From: Lumnitzera littorea
Taxonomy: Eukaryota; Streptophyta; Magnoliopsida; Myrtales; Combretaceae
Direction of reading: 5' to 3'
DNA length: 64,000 nucleotides
NCBI GenBank assembly: GCA_024138015.1
Contig: JAMXBB010000011.1
Span: forward strand, 86,141,333 to 86,205,332
Shown piece by piece: positions 59,485 to 64,000 of this stretch (position 1 is its first letter; each line of letters opens with the position of its first letter). The translations under genes and the position numbers were made by a program. Below the pieces are notes generated by a model, which worked only from the letters and a program-made list of their open reading frames with translations, searched no databases and was not told the origin of the DNA.

Positions 59485-61863
59485 GTGGCTTATCATGTCG
59501 GTTCGTTCCTCAAGAGCTATCAAGCGGGTATTGTGCATACCTATAAATGGGAGATCTTACAGTTAGGATCCACTTTTGCTTCCTTTAAAGAGTTTCAAGA
59601 ACTTTTGTTCGAAAGTTCTTATCGTGTTTTCAGTCTTTCCCAAGATTGTCCGTTGGGATTGGAAAACATTGTAGTTTCTTGTAATTTTTAATCTAACCAT
59701 GAAAGATACGAACGTGATTTCCTCTACTTCTTCCCATACTACTTCAAGTAATAAAGTGGAGCTTGCCTCAAGGGCTACCCCTCACATTGACAATGGAGAA
59801 GGAGGCAGCGACATTGGGAGTAATATTAAGACTAATATAGACAAGGTTTTAGCAAAGATTAATAGTTTGCTAAGAGACATATATTTAGATGACGATGAAG
59901 ACACAAAAACATTAAATTATTTATATACCAAGGTTGAGCTGAGGGGTGCGTCGAAAGGTATTCGAAGAGAGATGAGTGAAAGTGAATTGGAAGATGTGTG
60001 TTCATATTTTACGTCTATGCCCCTCGATTGGGGGCTGGAAAGAATAAAAGGGTTGCTCTGACCATATGGAAGAAGTTCTATTTGAATCGCAAGCATTTCA
60101 TGTACAGCCTCAATATTCCCTTTAGCAATTTTTTGATATCTTTCTTTAATTACCATACAATGAGTCTGTGCTAGCTCAAGAGAACTTAATCCACAGTCTC
60201 ATTGGATACGAGGGTTTATGCTGGAGGTTAATGTGCAAAGCAACTATAAAATTGTTTCAATATTTTCATGAGTTAAAAAAGTGCAGCGATGGCTGGTATT
60301 ATCTTGTAAGCCAACCAAAAAAGGAGGGTATCCAAAGGTTTGACCTGGTAAAAAGAGAATTTTTTTCATCGACTCTGAAGTGGATGTCAATTTCTAGATC
60401 GAATGGTTCAAACCCATAAGATTGGGTAACATAACTCTTATGCCCAATGATAAGGTGCCAGGCTGATCATATCATGAGTGAGCTGAAGAGTAAAGGCCGA
60501 AAGAGGGGTGCATCAATTGCTCAGAACACGACCAACTCTCGAGGAAAGCAACGTCGAGAAGGGTGATGGAGGTACTCATCCGGGGCTTATGGCGTGCCAA
60601 AGCAGTACGGCCCATATTAGTAGAGGAGGTTCCCTATGGTTCATGCTCGGTACAGTGGCTCATAAAGGTTATGTATCTCTTTGTTTTCTTAACTCTTGTT
60701 GTTTGGTTTTGCGGGTTTAAAGGAATTTGATGTCTTTATGTTGAAAGCCTCCAGCATTGGAGTTGCAAAGGCTAAAGGGAGGTAAGGGTGGCTCGACATT
60801 AAAAGAAGTTGCGCATAAGTCGAGAGGTAGGGCAGTTGCTTAAGGGATCGCAAGGGCGATTTCTATACTTGGTGGTAAAGATTCTAGTTCGAAGCTGAGA
60901 GTTAAATTAAAGCCACCGGTAGGAGGTAATAAACGCTAGAAGGAACACAAGGGTAATTAAGGCTCAGGGGTTGTTCAAGGGGTTGTCAACTTGAGTGAAG
61001 AGAAACAATTCGACACAGAGGCTTCTAGGCGATTTGTCCGTTAAAAGGACAAAAGGCAGCAGAGTGTTGGAAGACGTGAAGTAAGACATCTACTCCAACG
61101 ACAAGGGCTTACAACAGCAAGAGGTGTGCAACGAGATCCTCGGAGGACTTGTCCTTCCTCGTGACAAGCCCAATTTAGAAGGAGCCACTAAGGAGTTAAC
61201 ACCTGAAAAGTTTGAAGACTTCGTCCGTGTCAAATGGCACGATGTAAGTATTTTCTAATTTTGAAGTTGCTAGTTGATGGCGCAATGTTGCTAACCATGT
61301 AAGTGTTTTTGCATACGAGCTTAAATGTAACGAAGATAATTATAGCATAGAGAAATGTAGGGAGAAAAGGTACTTCGTAAGGGTGTCGATCTCAATGTTA
61401 TCCGCAAGTGAAGGGATTGCTAAAGTTCTAAAGTAAACACTTTATCCAAGAGAGCGCATGATGCTGAAAACAGTGTGGGGATACTACATAATAAGGAAGT
61501 TCGTCAAAAGGAGGCTGAGGCCAAAGAGCTTATGAAGAAATTGCAGGCCAAGGAAGCCTATCTTTGAGAATAAATCGAGCCAGGGGCCAAGAGGTTTGTC
61601 AATCTTAAGAGCTAATGTTATTCTTTAATGCAGCATGATAAACGACTAAAGAAGAGGTCGGGAAGTTGTAACAGGCGTTGTTTGGTACATATATGATGCC
61701 GATGGAGACTAAAAAGACCATTACGATGACGGAGTTGTAGAGTTTGGCAGATTGAAGAGGACGGGATGGAGCTGAAAGTCAAGGTGCATGAGCTTGAGGA
61801 AGAGTTAGAATGAGTGCGGGCAATGCAGCCGCATGTTGTAAGCGATGAGATTCCGTAACCCAT
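59485..61863 (+). pseudogene. Decayed gene resembling the plant 'putative gypsy type transposon' (PF04195-like) family
   Basis: ORFs at 59485-59691, 59699-60061 and 60168-60419 follow one another in changing frames. The motif order fits that family: MSESELEDVCSYF, then a NIPFSNFLISFF strand, IHSLIGYEGLCWRLMCKATI and LFQYFHELKKCSDGWYYLVS, followed by a Lys/Arg-rich stretch (KSKGRKRGASI) and later coiled-coil text (EAEAKELMKKLQAKEAY, near 61510). Possible splice signals remain: GTTATGTA at about 60669, TTTAAAG before 60721, GTAAGT at 61244-61249, TGCAG before 61633. Function unknown; such genes are scattered in plant repeat DNA. Identity is by eye only. Confidence 0.45.
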
Positions 61864-62760
61864 TTATGACATAGTTTTTGAGATGATTATGGAGAGCTTC
61901 GAGTACAAGCTCTTCAATGAAGGTTGCTTGTAAGGACGATGAAGAAGGTAGGAGAAAAATTGAAGGAGCATCATCATCCTGAGCTTAGTTGCCCTTCTAG
62001 GACCATCTGGACGCCCTTCTCTCAGAGGGAGAGACTAATGATGTGGCCCAATATGTGGTAACACCTACAAATGAAGGGGTTGCTAACGATGCCCCTAAGG
62101 GAGTGACTCTTTGTACTGTCCCTCTCCCAAGTCTTGGGAGGAGTTGATTATAATAAGGTCCGAAGCGATACCAACTACATCGTTAGGTCCAGGGTTCGAG
62201 CAACCTCACATTCTGGAGCCACGTGTGTCTAAGGAATGAAAGGCTACAAACTGGTAGCTTAGCTATTATTTTGATTTCATTCTTATAAGGGTTGGTATGC
62301 TGACCTGGATTTTTGTAAGTATCGTGAGCCATTGTAAAGTAATGAGAATTTGGTCATTTTTTCTTTTATAGAGTTGTTTGACCATTTTTGACCAGCCTGC
62401 AAGCTTTTTCAGGCATGTCCACGCTATCTTCAGATGACTACTTTAGTCAAATGCGTGTCAATTGTAGAGAGGTTGTAGGAATTAAGTGCAATCTTACTCT
62501 GCAACTGCTAGGCGATCTTAGGCGTCAAATTGTTAATCACGACACGCGTATGGTGGTGGGGGTGGTCCTAGTACTCTTCGAGTGTTCTCATACTTGGGGA
62601 TTCTCTTTATATAGCATATAGATTTGCTTGAACTTTCTATTAGCTTTCTCTTTCTTCCTTGTTTTTTTTTTTTTCCCTCTACAGATACTGATTGCAGATG
62701 CAGCATCAAGACAGTGGACCATAGTGATTGTAAATTGAAGTTAAAAGCCAAGAAAATGTA
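61864..62760. other. No recognised gene
   Basis: Higher GC than the flanks up to about 62250, perhaps the tail of the decayed gene. A 77-codon ORF at 62388-62621 has no recognisable domain. Confidence 0.4.
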
Positions 62761-62797
62761 TTGATAGTATTTTGTTACGTAATTTTAATAGTATTAG

Positions 62798-62900
62798 ATG
62801 AGATAAAAAATTTTATTTTATGTCTAATTTATAAATTTATTTGATGATTTGATAAAAATTAAACTGATAAATTAGATAAAATATCTAAATTTTATCTCAT
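62798..62900. repeat. AT-rich imperfect hairpin
   Basis: Arms of about 32 bp (62798-62831 and 62868-62900), with ends ATGAGATAAAA and TTTTATCTCAT. Could be part of a MITE, but no outer ends were found. Confidence 0.6.
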
Positions 62901-63720
62901 TTGAATCACGGTACAAAAATAAAATTTATTGAACAAATATAAAAAATATTTTGTATTCTAAAAAATATCATTTTATATTATAATATTAAGTTAATGAATA
63001 TTATTTTTATTAAATATTAAAAAAAATTATTTATTTTTTAATATAAATTTTGTGTTAAGTTTTTGTTCAAACCAAATATAATATAATAAGTTTATACTGT
63101 TTAATTTTCTTTATCTAATTTAATCTAATTCAATTCTTATAATCAAACGCTACTATAAGATCAATATATCTAAAAAGAGCTATGTAAATTTTCGTCTTTT
63201 AGTGATTTATTATCTTTAATTTTGTAAATTGAATTTGGTGGTATTTGTAAGCTGCATAAAGTGTCACCATGACGTTAATTTTTGGTCTGGCGTAGCAGCA
63301 CATGTGGTGTAGTAAGTACATACTTACTGTTTTTTCTCTCTTTGAATATCTTTTTGTCACTTGATGAAATTTGTTTGTTATAAAAGGAAGCAAAGGTTAC
63401 ATCAATGTCTAATATTTAAGCTTAAATTCTGGTCCAAAATCATGAGCCCTCTGTAGAAATTGTCTAATTGAAAATAGTTAGAAGTGACAAAACTTGATTA
63501 AGAATTTCTCGCTTACCTTGTTAAAAAATCTACTTGCTTATTTGCTTCTTTGAATATATGAGAGATGATTGATTTTGTTTGTTTCGTTAATGTTTGGACC
63601 ATATATACTACATAGAACAATCTCCAACTTGGCTTGCAAAATTGATTTAGTAGTTGATACATAAAAGGCAAATTTACTTCAGCCTCTATAATGCCCTTTT
63701 TTTAAAAAAAAAAAAAAAAC
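62901..63720. other. AT-rich intergenic DNA
   Basis: No coding signal. Contains a T7 run joined to a long A run at 63698-63719. Confidence 0.6.
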
Positions 63721-63864
63721 AATTAAAGCATAGCTTTAATCCTTCTTCAACTTTCTGATTTTTATTACATCCATTTTATGGTAAGAGAAATACCAATTAA
63801 AGTGTAGCTTTAATCCTTCTTCAACTTCTTGATTTTTATTACATCCATGTTATGGTAAGAGAAA
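63721..63864. repeat. Tandem duplication, 74-bp period
   Basis: Two 70-bp copies (63721-63790, 63795-63864) starting AATTAAAG and ending GGTAAGAGAAA, with only a few differences. Confidence 0.88.
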
Positions 63865-64000
63865 GGCCTCACATAAGCAAAGATTACTCCACCAAACCAA
63901 TCTTTATGAAGGCCTCCTAATGAATCGTTAGAGATAGATGGATCAAAGCTTAGGTCTACACCATGGATCTTAGCTTCTTTTTTTTTTTTTTTTTTTTTTT
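63865..64000. other. Intergenic end with poly-T
   Basis: Ends in a run of more than 20 T at the window edge. Confidence 0.7.

Noticed and set aside
1..64000. CRISPR array, bacterial defence or biosynthetic cluster
   Set aside because: No short regularly spaced repeats and no prokaryotic gene organisation; repeats are LTRs, microsatellites and two tandem duplications.
63978..64000. Poly-T as a retroposon poly-A tail
   Set aside because: It reaches the window edge and no upstream retroposon body can be seen from here.

Overview
The window looks like nuclear DNA of a flowering plant, most likely a eudicot. It has one recognisable host gene with plant splice sites at the left edge. The rest is AT-rich and filled with plant-type Ty3/gypsy and Ty1/copia retrotransposons primed by initiator tRNA-Met. 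No rRNA, tRNA, CRISPR or bacterial-style gene was seen.

Host part, left (1-4618): the first four exons (minus strand) of a VARICOSE/EDC4-type mRNA-decapping scaffold gene, with its GA-rich 5' leader and promoter. The 3' part of the gene lies beyond base 1. About 1.4 kb of AT-rich intergenic DNA follows.

Transposon block (4624-59031): reading the breaks shows one old minus-strand Ty3/gypsy element, E, flanked by the same 5-bp duplication GGTTT at 4619-4623 and 59032-59036. It has been stretched to about 54 kb by later insertions. E's 3' LTR was split by element F (4750-49942, minus). F's 3' LTR was split by a plus-strand element G (long LTR about 3 kb) joined to a minus-strand element A. F's integrase was split by element B (18847-37003, plus, duplication TCAGT/TTAGT). 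B was split by a gag-only copia-like element C (19831-28838), and C's 3' LTR by a 3,037-bp solo LTR with duplication TATAA. That is five nested generations. B also carries a 994-bp solo LTR (duplication AAGAA), a 956-bp solo LTR in its reverse transcriptase, and a 555-bp hAT-like element in its protease. A further gypsy unit, D (37046-47611, minus), sits between F's integrase and gag as an LTR-internal-LTR-gag arrangement, with another 3-kb solo LTR in its protease. E's 5' LTR holds a 2.55-kb solo LTR with duplication GTTCA.

All retroelement genes are broken by stops and frameshifts, many of the C-to-T/G-to-A type, and most of the readable reverse transcriptases lack one catalytic aspartate. 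I see no intact autonomous element.

Host part, right (59037-64000): a decayed gene resembling the plant 'putative gypsy type transposon' (PF04195-like) family, which still shows splice-like junctions, then AT-rich DNA with a hairpin, a tandem duplication and a terminal poly-T.
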